DNA of 64,000 bases from Mnemiopsis leidyi (lineage: Eukaryota > Ctenophora > Tentaculata > Lobata > Bolinopsidae), in the NCBI GenBank assembly GCA_000226015.1, contig JH153473.1:167655-231654 (forward strand). Reading direction: 5' to 3'. The position numbers and the translations under genes are program-made. The notes beneath the pieces are model-generated. The model saw nothing but the letters and a program-made list of their open reading frames with translations. It was not told where the DNA came from and did not search any database. Positions 1-12,559 of the stretch are shown in pieces. Every line of letters starts with the position of its first letter. Within the stretch, counting starts at the first letter, position 1.

Positions 1-111
1 ACGAGACAGAGTATCTAGCAGTGTCCTAGAGATCTCACCATGTCTTCAGATCACTATTTCGAACGAGACAGAGTATCTAGCAGTGTCCTAGAGATCTCAC
101 CATGTCTTCAG
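1..111. repeat. Short tandem duplication at window edge
   Basis: A block of about 49 bp beginning acgagacagagtatctagca is present at 1-49 and again at 63-111, nearly identical. It may continue off the left edge, so the true copy number is unknown. No coding function is evident. Confidence 0.85.
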
Positions 112-150
112 GTCCATCGATGGACACTGCGTCCAAGCACAGTAGAACTA

Positions 151-938
151 GATGTATCCGAAAAGTGGAAAGGATGAGAACAAATGAGAACGGGGTATTT
201 TCGGGTTTAAATGAACCACAAACTGCAAGAAATAGTCAGGAAGCATTGAAAGTTATGTTTGCTCCTTTTTTGACACGAATTCCAATAACTCAGATAACCT
301 ACAATGACGTCACGGTGCCACGATGAAGTCATAATCGAAAATTTTAAAATTGCCTAAAAATGGTTGGAATCGATTGGATATTGTTTGTATCGGTCTTGTA
401 AGTCACTGTGGAAAGTTTTAGGTCGCTGGGACTTACAGCTGGGTTGTAATCGGCCGTTCTCATGGACTTAGAATGACCCCAAATGATTGGCCTAAACCTC
501 TAACAATCATGTTCAACCATTTCCAAGCTTGGACTTACTCTAGAACCCCGTTCTCATGGACGTTTCCTCTGTGTTCTCATCCTTTCCACTTTATCAGATA
601 CTCTCCAGACCTCCATGAGAACGGCCGATTACAACCCAGCTGTAAGTCCCAGCGACCTAAAACATTCCACAGTGACTTACAAGACCGATACAAACAATAC
701 CCCATCGATTCCGACCATTTTTGAAAAATTTTGAAATTTTCGATTATGACGTCATCGTGGCCAGTGACGTCATCATCGGGCGTGGTCAGGACTTAGAATG
801 ACCCCAAATGATTGGCCTAAACCTCTAACAATCATGGTCAACCATTTCCAGGCTTGGTCTTACTCTAGAACCCCGTTCTCGTGGACCTTTCCACTTTGTT
901 CTCATTTGTTCTCATCCTTTCCAATTTTACGGATACAT
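151..938. mobile_element. Foldback-type (nested inverted repeat) element
   Basis: The outer arms 151-190 and 899-938 are inverted copies of each other (gatgtatccgaaaagtgg... against ...ggatacat). An inner pair of roughly 160 bp arms, 305-466 and 612-772, is also inverted, both ending in a tgacgtca motif. In addition a ~105 bp block is directly repeated at 464-568 and 789-893. Inverted plus direct repeats with no open frame is the organisation of a foldback or composite MITE-like DNA transposon. No transposase is visible, so the superfamily is unknown, and target-site duplications were not clear. Confidence 0.7.
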
Positions 939-2136
939 TGACTCTCCAAGCAGTCCATAGTGCGTAGCAACATTGTTCCATATTTGGAATAATTCGCTGC
1001 CGGACCCGCCTCGCTCTGTAAGCGAAAGACACAAGAACCACGTGGGAGGCGGTCCAGGATCCAAAAGCGACAGTTCAATATTGACTTTAGTTCTGAAGCG
1101 TTAATCGAGCGTTTATCGCCGATTTTGGCGATAATCGCCTAATCTAGCGAAATTGTGGTCTTGTCATAATTTGGTCTTAAATATGTGGTCATGATGTTGT
1201 CATATTGTGGTCTTAATGTTGTCATAATGTTGTCATATTGTTGCATCGATGATCGACACCGGACATCCGAATCTCGTTCCTAATGAGGAAATTAATTTGC
1301 GTAACTATTGGTAATTTTCGTCACAATCACATAGAAAGACCAATATCTGTCGAAACATCCCCTTCCCACTGTTTTTCAATCACCATCGAGAAAGCCTTGC
1401 ATCGTTGCGAAGCAGGGAAATGTTTCAGCTTCATGGTTAGAGTTGCAAAGTTTGGCGTGGAGCTGTAGTTGTTGTAATTCAACTAGATCAAATACCCGTC
1501 CGCTGACACCAGTGGAAATTTCTGTATTTAAGAAACAAGTGTAATATACTAGTCGATGGACGACTTATCAATTAATTAAATACCATTCACGATATTCGCT
1601 TTTTTGCCTCGACTTGGGTCGTGGTTTTTACGCTTTTTTTGGTCACCAGGCCGCGATTTTTGGCCCTTCCTACCGCGACAAATTTTTGCCCCTGCTCACA
1701 ATTGAACGTATAATCCTGCAGCCTCATAGTTACCGGGCGCTGCGCAGCTCTCTCAAATGCGGTCTCCAGGCGCCCTCATAGTCACATCCCCTCAGGTATA
1801 TCGAAAATGTTTTTCCCGGGGAGTCTGGAGTTCCGAAGAAACCGCATTTTTTTTTAACAAAGAGCTATTGGTTGGGCTCTCCTCAAAATGAGATAGTAAG
1901 TTAAGTAACTTATCGTCTGGTTTAAGTTTCATTGTGTTGTTATAGGGTGTATAATGTTTGGATTGTGGTCTTATTAGTTCGAATGATCAATTAATCCAAT
2001 CATTGGTGATTGAATTTTAGCTAGATCGGACAGTTTACGTTTTTTATAGAACCCGTCAGGCTGTGGGTTTTTCGATGTGCTATATACTCACCTATATAAA
2101 GCATATATGCTGATATGGCTAACCTGTTGTAAACAT
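939..2136. other. Non-coding stretch left of the ABCA exons
   Basis: I see no recognisable exon here on either strand. A degenerate run of tgttgtcata-like units lies at about 1145-1240. The missing first half of the ABCA transporter was searched for and not found, so this is either a long intron or sequence left of the retained exons. Confidence 0.5.
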
Positions 2137-2220
2137 GAAGTACTACTAATTACTAGATTAATAGTTCGGTCCCACATATATGTGGGACCGAGCTATTAAT
2201 CTAGTAATTAGTAGTACTTC
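2137..2220. repeat. 84-bp near-perfect palindrome
   Basis: The arms meet at 2178/2179 (cccacata / tatgtggg) and pair over all 42 bp with a single mismatch (gttc against gctc). It lies about 130 bp before the first detected ABCA exon. Such a hairpin fits a minimal MITE or a recent inverted duplication. No flanking duplication is obvious. Confidence 0.85.
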
Positions 2221-2353
2221 GTATATATACGATATATTTCAACATGTACATGCTTTCCTAGGCTACAGCCCTAGTTTATATCACACATTTCCTTGCGGAA
2301 ACAGTTTGAGGATGTCCAACTAGCATCAATCCTATAATTGTTCAAAATTTCAG

Positions 2354-5300
2354 GATGAGGACTCTGAAAGAAGTCAAAAGGAGAGCAAACTGAACTCTGA
2401 GTATCACGAGAGAGTGACTCACCAATTTAAAGCCGGTATTTCTATCAGAAATCTCAACAAAAAGTTCAAAGTAAGCGATTTTCATTTCTTCAAACAGCTT
2501 TCAGTTTCTATATTTATCGATTGGAGTATTTAAGGAATTTGTGACATTCACAACTCTAGATAGAACTTTAGCAGTCAAGGAAATATCTGTTTTTTATGAA
2601 AATTGCACGAATTGAAATTGATTGATCATTTGTTCTAGATCGAACGAAATTTACCTTTTTCACTGTCCACATAAACGTGAAGACGGTCGCTGTATCAACT
2701 GTTATCACCTCTCAGAGTCTAAACGGGACGAAAGTTGCGGTAAAAAACCTCTCGCTGGACATGTTTGAGGGTCAGATAACTGCACTACTAGGACATAACG
2801 GGGCAGGTATATATCATTCTGAGCTGCTTTGTGGCTTACCGGGCTATTGATACTATCCCAAAGTGTGTAGTTTCCTTCTTATCTATGATAACTATCTGAA
2901 TACCTTCAACAGAAAATTTACTTCAGTTTAAAACCAGGACAATAGCAATGTTAAAGTGTTAAACATTCCTCTCTAGCAATGTTGAACATTCCTCTCTAGC
3001 AATGTTGAACATTCCTCTCTAGCAATGTTGAACATTCCTCTCTAGCAATGTTGAACATTCCTCTCTAGCAATGTTGAACATTCCCCTCTAGCAATGTTGA
3101 ACATTCCCCTGTAGCAATGTTGAACATTCCTCTCTAGCAATGTTAAACATTCCTCTCTAGCAATGTTGAACATTCCCCTCTAGCAATGTTGAACATTCCT
3201 CTCTAGCAATGTTGAACATTTCCCTCTCAGGTAAAACTACAACTATCAACATGTTGACGGGAATGTATACCCCTACATCCGGTGAAGCTATTGTTGGTGG
3301 ACACAACATCATTGACGACATGGCAGGTACTTAGAGCATAGCAGGCACCTGAATCTGCTAGGCAACACATCGTATACACTAACTCGAGCACTGCAGAATG
3401 CAGATACAATAGCACTGCTTTTACAATCATTCTATTAAACATTTCAGGAGTACGGCGGAGCATGGGAGTTTGTCCTCAACATAATATCCTCTTCAAATAT
3501 CTCACCGTTCAACAACATCTCGAATTCTTTATCCGACTCAAAGTACTTGATTTATTTTGTGGTGTTAAAACACGGTTTCATGATTACTAGAATTTTTATA
3601 CTGCAATGCTTGTATAACAGTATCTTCTATTGAACTTTGGTTAGAGACAAAGTAAAACAGTTAACATGACTGGGTTCTTGAAATAATTAATTTATGTATC
3701 AGTTTAGAGAGTATCTTCTGTTTTAAGATTTGTTCTTAGATTTGCAGGTAGGGAATTTATATAAACAATGAGCATCTAGTAAATATTTCATTTCATTAGG
3801 GAATCGAGGATGAAAACGAGATTAAAAGGGAGATAGACTTTATGTTGGAAGCGCTCTGCATAACAGAAAAGAGACATGAAATGTCGATGAGTCTGTCTGG
3901 GGGAATGAAACGTAAACTCAGGTGAACGAAAATATGGTAAAAATTTCTAGTTTTACCCGTCAGTGGACTGACATTATATTCTTCTCGCCAATTATTGCAC
4001 TAAAATTCCTATTTTCAGTGTTGGGATTGCACTTAGTGGTGGTAGTAAAGTAGTTTTACTTGATGAACCCTCTACTGGATTAGATGTGTCTGGAAAGCGA
4101 GACTTATGGGACATGCTCCTCAAATTAAAGGTAGCTGAAAATTTCTTCTCAATAAGGATCAAATCGACTTGGTAAAATGTAACATAATCATCAGCTGACA
4201 TCCCAATTTTTCCCTTAAGCTCTTATTTTCTCTCTTCCAGCAAGGTAGAACTATCATATTAACGACTCACAGTATGGACGAAGCAGATCTTCTCGGAGAC
4301 AGAATAGCTATCATGGCTGCCGGTCAACTCGTCTGCTCCGGGTCTTCTCTCTTCTTGAAGCGCAAGTAATTCACATTTACCATTCTTCACGCTGCTAAAT
4401 TTTTCTTCAAAACAATCTTCGTGAGATGGCTACCGGCTGGACTGTTGTGGCAAAATGACAAAAATTGCGACTAAATTATCGGCCAATTAAAGACTCCATT
4501 AAAGTTCCATTTACCGAGCAAGTTTAGGTACGGAGTTGGTTATCATCTGACCCTGGTCAAGAAATCAGCGAACATGACAGAGGGACAAATTGGGAATCTC
4601 ACAGCCATGATTCAGCATCATGTCCCCGGTGCTCAGTGCAACAGTAATGTTGGCAGTGAGTTGTCCTACCTTCTCAGAGCTTCTGAAGTTGATCGCTTTG
4701 TCAAACTATTCCAGGTGAGGGACGAGGAGTGTGTGGCTTTAAAGTAAACTAAAGTTATTTATAATTCTCATATTCATAATTCTCATATTCATAATTCTCA
4801 TATTCATAATTCTCATATTCATAATTCTCGGTTTAAGCATTTACTTTGGGCTCTTACTCTTGCTCTCATTTATTTCCTTGCAAACTTTGTTCTCTGTAGA
4901 CGTTGGAGGACTCTGCACACGATTACGGGATTGCAAGCTTTGGAGTGTCCCTCACGACAATGGAGGAAGTCTTCATGAAGGCAGGAGAGGGACACGACAG
5001 CAATGTGGCTGCCATCGAGTATGTTTCCAATCTACTGTTGTTATGTTATCCTTGTTCTTGAATGTAGGATTTATTGACTAACTCATTAATTACATTTGTA
5101 GACAAGCACCTTAAATTTTGAACTTAATATACTCTTGCAGCTGTCCTTAATCAGATTTGATTTTAAGCTGGATTTGTAAATCATACATAATTGATAATCT
5201 AGTAGGTTGAATATTTAACTCTTTATTGTTTCAAAGTACATATCATGAAGGATTTTATTACAAAGGAATAATCAACTTTAAAGATAATATACATATGTCA

Positions 5301-8300
5301 GTGCCGGTGAAGATAAAGAAAGAAAGATCCGAAAGTTTGAGAGAAACGAATTGAACCAAGGGGTGGGGCTTCTTGTTCAGCAGTATTTGTGTCAATTAAA
5401 GAAAAGGTATTGTTTTGATAATTAAAATAAATCAAATTCTAATTTTTCAATGAATTTACAAGAGATTTAATGAAGCATTTATCAAGATATTACTAATAGC
5501 GTTTGGGGAAGGATGGAGTTTTTGGAAATATGAATAGGTAATTGAATGACCACTGAAGTAGCATCAATTTATGTCGACTAAAACACAGTTTCAGTCGACA
5601 TCAATTCGTGCTACCTCAGCTTAGTGGTCATTCAACGCATAATCGACAATGTCATCTGCATTGAAGGTGATTGGCCTGTGCCTCTTTCTCTCTATTCTCA
5701 AACCGCTAATAACTAATATCAAGGTGCTAACTATCTATTCTATTACTTGTGGTGATAATGGCAGTACTCTTACCAAGTGGAGAAATATGTTTAATTTCAG
5801 GCCTTTTTAGTTTGTTTAAGTTTAAACTGAGCTTTTTCTAGGCCTATTGATTTTAATGTCTTCATGCAGGACTGATTAGCTCTTTGGGAAGTCCACTGGA
5901 ATACCTTGAGTTAGATTACAGTGTTATATATATATACTCTTACCAAACAACGCAGGGCAATAGTGTGTCTTCGAAACAGATTTACAACTCTCGGAATGTT
6001 TGTTTTTCCAATTATCTTCATCTTGGGTGGATTATCCGCTTCCAAGAGTTTGCGATCTGTGTACGGTGGAGTCCCGATTGTTTTGTCCCTTAACGAATAT
6101 CCTAGCAAAGAGATAGCGTCTTCAATATATTTTGCCGGTACGTAATTCAATATTAATTTTTGCTTCTATGAACTTATGGAATATGGAATTTACCCTTTTA
6201 TGCTTCTTCCAGCTACCAGTTATGCTATAGTCGTTGATTTATTATAATATTTGTCATTTCAGATTTAAGGTCAAGCACAGAAGGTGGGTATGCAGATAAG
6301 ATAAAATCGTATATGTCAAGCGAACTGAACGTAAAGGTAAAAGACGTAACAGCGAATAGTACAGCTCTTATTGGTAGTTACGATGGAACAAACGAGGCTT
6401 GCTGCTCCAATCCTTTCTTGCAGGTTATATAATCATTTCACGAGTTAAATTGTTGTCCGCATAACGTTGCATGTACTGCAAGGACTGCAATGCCCTGGCA
6501 ACAAATTTCTACTTTATTAATTTCAGTTAAATAGCTCCTGCATTGCTCTGGGATCTGAAGGTGGATCTAACGCGTACGAAGTTTGCTACGACAAATTTGG
6601 TGAAAAGGAGTTTACTTACACGAACTGTCGTGACAGCTGTTTGATAGAAGATGTTTGCACTGTTAGGTTAAGAAGTGAAAAACAAATTTACCTGAGAATT
6701 TATTTTTATAGCGAATTTTTCATTATTTTGATGACTTAACCGCTTAAAACATTTTAATTTTAAATTTCGAACAATTTCTCTCCAAGAGGTCTCCGAGATG
6801 ATTTATTAGGTTATACGTGGCAATTTTTCTTTAAGTCGTTACCCCTAACTTTTTTAGTATACCAGAGGCGGACAATGTTTACGAAAATACAAACTACTTC
6901 CAAAACTACTTTCTGAGACAGGCAACTGATTCCAAGGGCAGTTTTTACATCGACATGCAAGGTTTTTCAAATATCCAACTGCTAGCCCATGAAATATAAT
7001 AGTTCTAGTTTTCAAAGTTAAATTTTCGCTTCTTGTAGTTGTAAAACATCAGGCATCCTTTCTTTCTTATTTCCTAGTTTAGGTCAATTTTGTGTTCCGA
7101 TAACATGTTACAACATCCTAAAGTTGAATGTTATATTTAGGGGCGATTACGCTGTCTGATACATCAAATATGTACAATGTCTACAACAAAGAGGGAAATG
7201 AGGTTTATATTCAATTTAACAATATTAATATCGTGTTCTGGTCCCTCTTGCAAAGGTTAAACAAAATGCTTTCTTTCAATGTAGCTATCTATCACATCAC
7301 CAATTTTTCAATTCATACTTTTTTAAAATTGTAGGTTAGTAATTGGTATGAATTTAGTACATTTAATTCCGAATTTAATTACTTTCAATTTTAGATTCAG
7401 AAGAGTAGCCGAAAACACTTGACTGCACAGAACCTGGTGAAGGTCTCTACAACTGATGATATCAGGGAGGCGGCAGGTGACGTCATTACAGGGTGGGTCA
7501 GCTATAGAGGTTACCATCTGATCCCCGCATTCCAATCTGCTATCACAAACCTGGTCTTGATGATGAACAACAAGACGGCCCGAGTTACAGTCACCAATGC
7601 GCCTCTTCCCAAAGCTCAGAACGAAGACTCTCTCTTAATACTTCCTCCTGGAGACACTCTTGTTTTTGTTCTCACTAACATTCTTGCGGGTGCTTTCATA
7701 TGCGCCACTTTTACTCGGGTATGTGGTGTATTTGTTTGCAAATTTGACAGTCACGACTCCTGAAACTTACAAGTTTATCTAAAAAATTGTAAACTTATTT
7801 TGAATGCAACCGTGAAAAAAAATTTCATTTTAGTTATTTTAGTTTGCTTGGAATTTTGATGAAATAAGAATTATAACCTTACCAATATTCGGCAGAATCC
7901 AATTGAAGAGCGAACAAACAAAAGCAAGCATTTGCAGCAAATATCGGGAATAAACAACTCTGTCTATTGGCTGTCTATGTTGTCCTGGGACTTCTTGGTC
8001 TACTTTTCATTTTCCCTCATCATTCTTGTTCTCGTTCTAATCTTCGAGGTAACTTAAGCGAAGAAAAGAAATACATGTATTATACATGATGTATACAATT
8101 TTGCTATAATGAGAAGCATTCATTATTCACGAATCATTATGTATAATGATTTGTGAATAATGAATGATCTTCATTGAACAGTTTGTTCACATTAATGCAG
8201 ATATTTAAAATATTTTCAGGTTAATGGTCTGAACAAGGGCGAACAATGTGCATCCTTCCTCTTCCTAATGATTATTTCTGGACTTTCTAGTATTCCTCTC

Positions 8301-11300
8301 GTCTATATTCTGTCTCACATTTTTGAAAAAAACACCTCCGCTTACGGCTTCGTTACGATGTTTAACTTCATTATTCCACTGACTGGGTATGTCATGAGAG
8401 AGAGTCCTTTGTTGTTTTCTAAAATTATTATATTATTGGGGAAAGCTAATCGGAAAATAAAGGAAAATAGTATAGTTACGTCCATGACATGATTCAACTA
8501 CTCATATATAATCGTCAATTGAATTATATCAAATTGTATTCAGGGAAACGTATAAAACTAGTTCTTCAACTGCATCCATTTCAGATTCATCTTTTACATG
8601 ATTTTAAATCCAGCTACATTTTCAACTCTACAAACTGAAGGCAGCGAAGTCAATCGCTCTGATTTGAAATGGGTCGATGTGGTTAACAAAGTGCTCCTAT
8701 TTCACCCTCATTACGCCTTCACAACTGCCATGTGTAAAAATCTTCAATATCAAATAAGGGTTTTAGGGTTTTAATTTCGATATTCCTGAATTTCCCGGTC
8801 TGGCTTCAAGCAAAAAAACGAGACTTCAACCAAACCCCATGTTATAAAGCAGATTCCCGATTTCAGATAACCTAATGATGTTGTCAACTAGAAAGGAGAT
8901 GTACAATGCATGTCTGGACCTGTTTAAAGATACTCCTGATTATTGTCTCTATACCAAACCTGACGGTCTGAAATTTGAATTCCTCTATAATTCTGTTTTT
9001 TAATTATTCTAATTAAAAGTAGTTTTTTCGTGCCGACCAAACTTTTCATTAAGTAGTCCAGTATCTGCGATCGCACATGAGGCTGCTTGATATACGGAAT
9101 ATAGAATGAAATTCTTCTTCCCTTCATAGATCTGTACGGCACTGAAGGTCACGGTATCGGACGACAGGTTCTAGCCATGATATTCTTCGGAATCTTCTAC
9201 ATCTCTCTGTTGATCATTGTAGAAACTTGGTGGTCTGTTATCCGAGCCTTTCTGATGCGAGCCTGGGGATGTATTTGTTCAGCAGCTGGCAAGAATGGAG
9301 TCAGTCCAGCTGAGGACAAGAATGTTACTGATGAGAGGATACGGGTGAGAACCGGCAAGAGTACATTTTGATGCTCATAGATAATATGATTATAATTGAT
9401 AGTGGCTTCAATGGTAATTTGGTGCAAATTCCCGCTTAGAGCTTAAGGTGTGTTACTGTTACAAAATTTGATTTTCGGCGGCGAAAACAATCTTTTTAAT
9501 TCCTTTTTATGTAAAGCCTTAAATGAAATAATTTGTTACAACGTTGACTTATTTAGGTGGAAAGCAATCTGCAAGATCTTATCAACACAGAGAGTGTCGT
9601 CATGTTCAATCTTCACCGACAGTATGGAAAAATGACCGCAGTCCAAAACCTCAGTCTTGGTATAGCTAAGGGAGAGTGTTTTGGGTTGCTAGGTGTTAAC
9701 GGGGCCGGCAAAACCACCACCTTCAATATGATGACTGGAGATACTGTTATGACGTCAGGAAAGGGCTATTTGTACGGAAATGACGTCACCAAACAGCTTA
9801 GAACCGCTCAAAAGTTTATCGGATATTGTCCTCAATTTGATGCTTTCATTGGTAAGCTAACTCTTGTGGATTATTTATTTCTATTACACTGTTACACTGT
9901 GTTAGTGGTTAGAAGTTTCTCGCCTCTCGGTTTACAAACAAATAAGTTAAAATATGACACGATATTATAACTCACGATTTAACTACGCTCGTGAACGTTC
10001 TTCTCTACAGAACTAACTCAAACTCTAAACCAGATTACCTAACTGGGAGGGAGCTGTTGGAAATGTTTGCTAACCTTCGAGGTGTTCCCAAACCTGCAAT
10101 AGACCAGACTGTTGATGAAGTTATCAAGATGTTTAACCTGGAGGACCACGCTGACAAAGAGTGCAGATCTTACAATGGAGGTCGGGATATGCAAGAGTTC
10201 AAAAAACTCTTTAACTATCAAGTTTACTTGCTCTTTTCATGTTTCCTCAGCTAAGATTATCCTTTTAAAATTACTCTTTGTTAACGCACTATAGCTCTAT
10301 ATTTTATGGCTAAGAGACTCAGAGCTTAGCCCAGAGGTCCTGGATCTCTTTGCCCAGCCACGTGGAAACCTTCTTCTTTGCTAAGGACTCTGATGGGTCT
10401 TAGCAGCCCCGGTCGACTAAACCAAGTAAACAGGAAACCGTGATTGAGGGTTAAATGAGTGGCTTGCAGTTACTGCAATGCAGTAGCGAAGCCTCGGGCG
10501 AATACAACATGGTAAAATTGCCTTAACCGACAACCGTCGCTTGCCTTAAAAGACCCTTTGGCTCCTGTAATTGACTGTTTACATTGGCCGTTTGATACAC
10601 CGAAGTAAAGAAAGTGTTGATTAAAATCCCACTATCCCAGGAAACAAAAGGAAGTTGTCTACGGGTATCGCTATTATCGGTTCCCCTCCCCTCATCTTCC
10701 TAGACGAGCCGACTGCTGGGATGGACCCTACCGCTAGACGGTTCCTTTGGGACGTTCTCTCTTATCTACGAGCAGCAGGTATGTTGTCGCCTGTCGGAGA
10801 TATTTCACATTTTTCTTTAAAAAAATATACATTCACATCCCAAATATGATGCTTTCAATTTTTCGATTCCATAAAGTTACCACACTTTTCTTACAGAAAA
10901 AGTATCGTATGGAAATTTTCCCTCTTTATTCCCCAGGATGCAGTATAGTCCTAACTTCTCACTCTATGGAGGAATGCGAGGCACTCTGTACTCGTATTGT
11001 CATCATGGTTTGTTTCTTACCTACCTGGGCCTGATCCTCACTTTTTGAGCTGGGCATCGAAATTGATTTTAGCAAATTTAGAATCTCTGTTGTTTAAGCC
11101 GTTATCAATCCCATGCCATTGCCATACTTGAAAATAATAATAGTTCTTCTGATTATTACAAAGAATTCAGAGTGTACAAGCGACATCCAGCAACTCTACC
11201 ACAGTATTTAGAATTTCTCCATTCTCATAATCCCTCTCACAACCAGGTGAACGGTGCGTGTCGATGTCTGGGCAGTATACAGGAGCTGAAGAACACATAC

Positions 11301-12210
11301 AGTCAGGGTTACACGGTTAACATCTTGGTAGAACCGGAGAATCAGAGTGAAGTCGTCAAGTTTGTCGAAGAGCAGTTCCAGGGAGCGGTACTGAAGGAGA
11401 GTTATCCTGGTGAGTTGGAGGTCGGACCACTGAGCTGTAACTTGAATTGATTGTTACTCTGTTTTTAGTAAATCTGTAGAAATTTGTGTCTGTAGATATT
11501 AGTTTTCATTCTACTATGTATTAGTTTCTGTTCTAGTTTTTACAATTCTACTATGTATTAGTATCTATTCTAAGGAATGAATTGACTCAATTGCTATAAA
11601 TCAAACCTGGCATAATTTCAGGATATTTGATGTTTAGTTTGGGTACAAATTATCGCTGGAGTTATATATTTGAGGTGATGGAAACAAATAAAGCTAATCT
11701 CAAACTTAACGATTACTCGGTCTCTCAGACTTCTCTCGAACAGGTGAATATTTTAGTGAGTGTGTATGGTATCACATACTTAACATTACTTTTCTGAGTT
11801 GGGTCGCTGTAACAGTTGTCTGTGATTATATGGATTATAAGTGCTAATTGTTTACTTGCCAATAGGTAAATGCTAAGTCAAACTAGGTAAACTACGACAC
11901 TCGACACTGGCCGATAAGCTCGACCGTTTGCACCATAACATTAAGGACATTTAATAACTATACTGAAAAATAAGGAGACAATATTTTGACAGATTATTCT
12001 AACTTCATGCCCATTACACAGGTATTCTTGAACTTTGCTAAAGAACAAAGACCGCCAGAGGAGATAAAGAAGGGTCTGTTTGGAGGAGGCACGAATAAGA
12101 AAGTATCACTGCAAAAATCGAGGGTCAGTCTAAAGAAAAGTTCCGTAAGTCAGGAACAATGTGGTCTTCTTTCAGAAAGTAGCAAATGTGATACCGCTCC
12201 GCAAAATTAA
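2354..12210 (+). CDS. ABCA-subfamily ABC transporter, 3' 28 exons (NBD1-TMD2-NBD2)
   Basis: Membrane ATPase of the ABCA lipid-transporter family. Exons: 2354-2470, 2716-2806, 3231-3326, 3448-3542, 3800-3921, 4019-4130, 4241-4365, 4528-4714, 4900-5018, 5302-5406, 5956-6137, 6263-6423, 6527-6666, 6858-6961, 7141-7202, 7395-7718, 7896-8048, 8220-8386, 8585-8733, 8867-8965, 9130-9344, 9557-9851, 10034-10180, 10641-10778, 10937-11007, 11247-11409, 11622-11743, 12022-12210. All phases agree, giving 1349 codons plus stop. NBD1 shows Walker [12 protein letters not shown]-loop CPQHN, signature LSGGMKRKL, Walker [13 protein letters not shown] and H-loop [11 protein letters not shown]2 follows, with a Cys-containing extracellular loop and the family motif SKxKHLQ at exon 17. 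NBD2 shows [15 protein letters not shown], a signature reading SYNGGNKRK (Asn where Ser is usual), [13 protein letters not shown] and SHSMEEC, then the C-terminal VFLNFAK motif. TMD1 is absent from the window. The orthologue within ABCA is not assignable. Confidence 0.95.
2944..3230. repeat. 23-bp minisatellite ending at an ABCA splice acceptor
   Basis: Eleven units of 23 bp (agcaatgttgaacattcctc plus tct, starting 2975, 2998, 3021 and so on) follow one longer variant unit at 2944. The last unit, 3205-3230, is slightly expanded and ends tttccctctcag, which is the acceptor used by ABCA exon 3 in my model. Every unit carries a pyrimidine tract followed by TAG. Confidence 0.9.
4761..4829. repeat. 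15-bp tandem repeat in ABCA intron 8
   Basis: The unit ataattctcatattc is repeated about 4.5 times without interruption. It is intronic and A/T-rich, a simple polymorphic minisatellite candidate. Confidence 0.9.
5542..5635. repeat. Hairpin-forming inverted repeat in ABCA intron 10
   Basis: Left arm starts ttgaatgaccactgaagtag; the right arm ends with its near-complement, cttagtggtcattcaa. The loop is only a few bases. It resembles a small MITE relic, and no coding content is seen. Confidence 0.75.
8116..8168. repeat. Hairpin in ABCA intron 17
   Basis: Arms of about 25 bp, cattcattattcacgaatc against gatttgtgaataatgaatg, surround a tiny loop. This is the third independent foldback inside or beside this gene. 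Confidence 0.75.
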
Positions 12211-12474
12211 TCTGTTTTATAAGCTTGCATGGCTGTGTGGGGACTGATTAACTCAGATAAAAGTGATTGTCCTTGTTAAACAAGATGTTAATGTTATATC
12301 TCTCTTGATCGGAGATTCTATTTGAAGATGTTAATATTTGATTAAAGAGTTGACTTTAAAGAGTTGAAACCCAAAGTGTATGTAAATTAATATTTTACTG
12401 AATCGTCCAACAACGTAATGGCGAATTTGCTGGAAGTTGATAACATGTACATTTTGGGTCTCTAGCCGTTCATA

Positions 12475-12480
12475 AATAAA
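12475..12480 (+). terminator. Polyadenylation signal AATAAA for short ABCA form
   Basis: A consensus AATAAA lies 265 bp after the ABCA stop codon, inside A/T-rich sequence and just before the satellite block. It fits the end of the transcript that uses the stop at 12208-12210. Confidence 0.5.
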
Positions 12481-12559
12481 TAAGTATTTGAATATTATTT
12501 ATTTTGTTACATATTTATTTTGATTTGTTTTGACTGATAATGATAATATGGGTGATATT

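Noticed and set aside
2944-3230. CRISPR-like regular array
   Set aside because: Units are directly adjacent with no unique spacers, in a eukaryotic intron; it is a minisatellite.
7203-7257. Longer version of ABCA exon 15 reading into [13 protein letters not shown]
   Set aside because: Ending at the later donor gives phase 2, which does not fit the phase-0 start of exon 16; the gag|gtttat donor at 7202 does.
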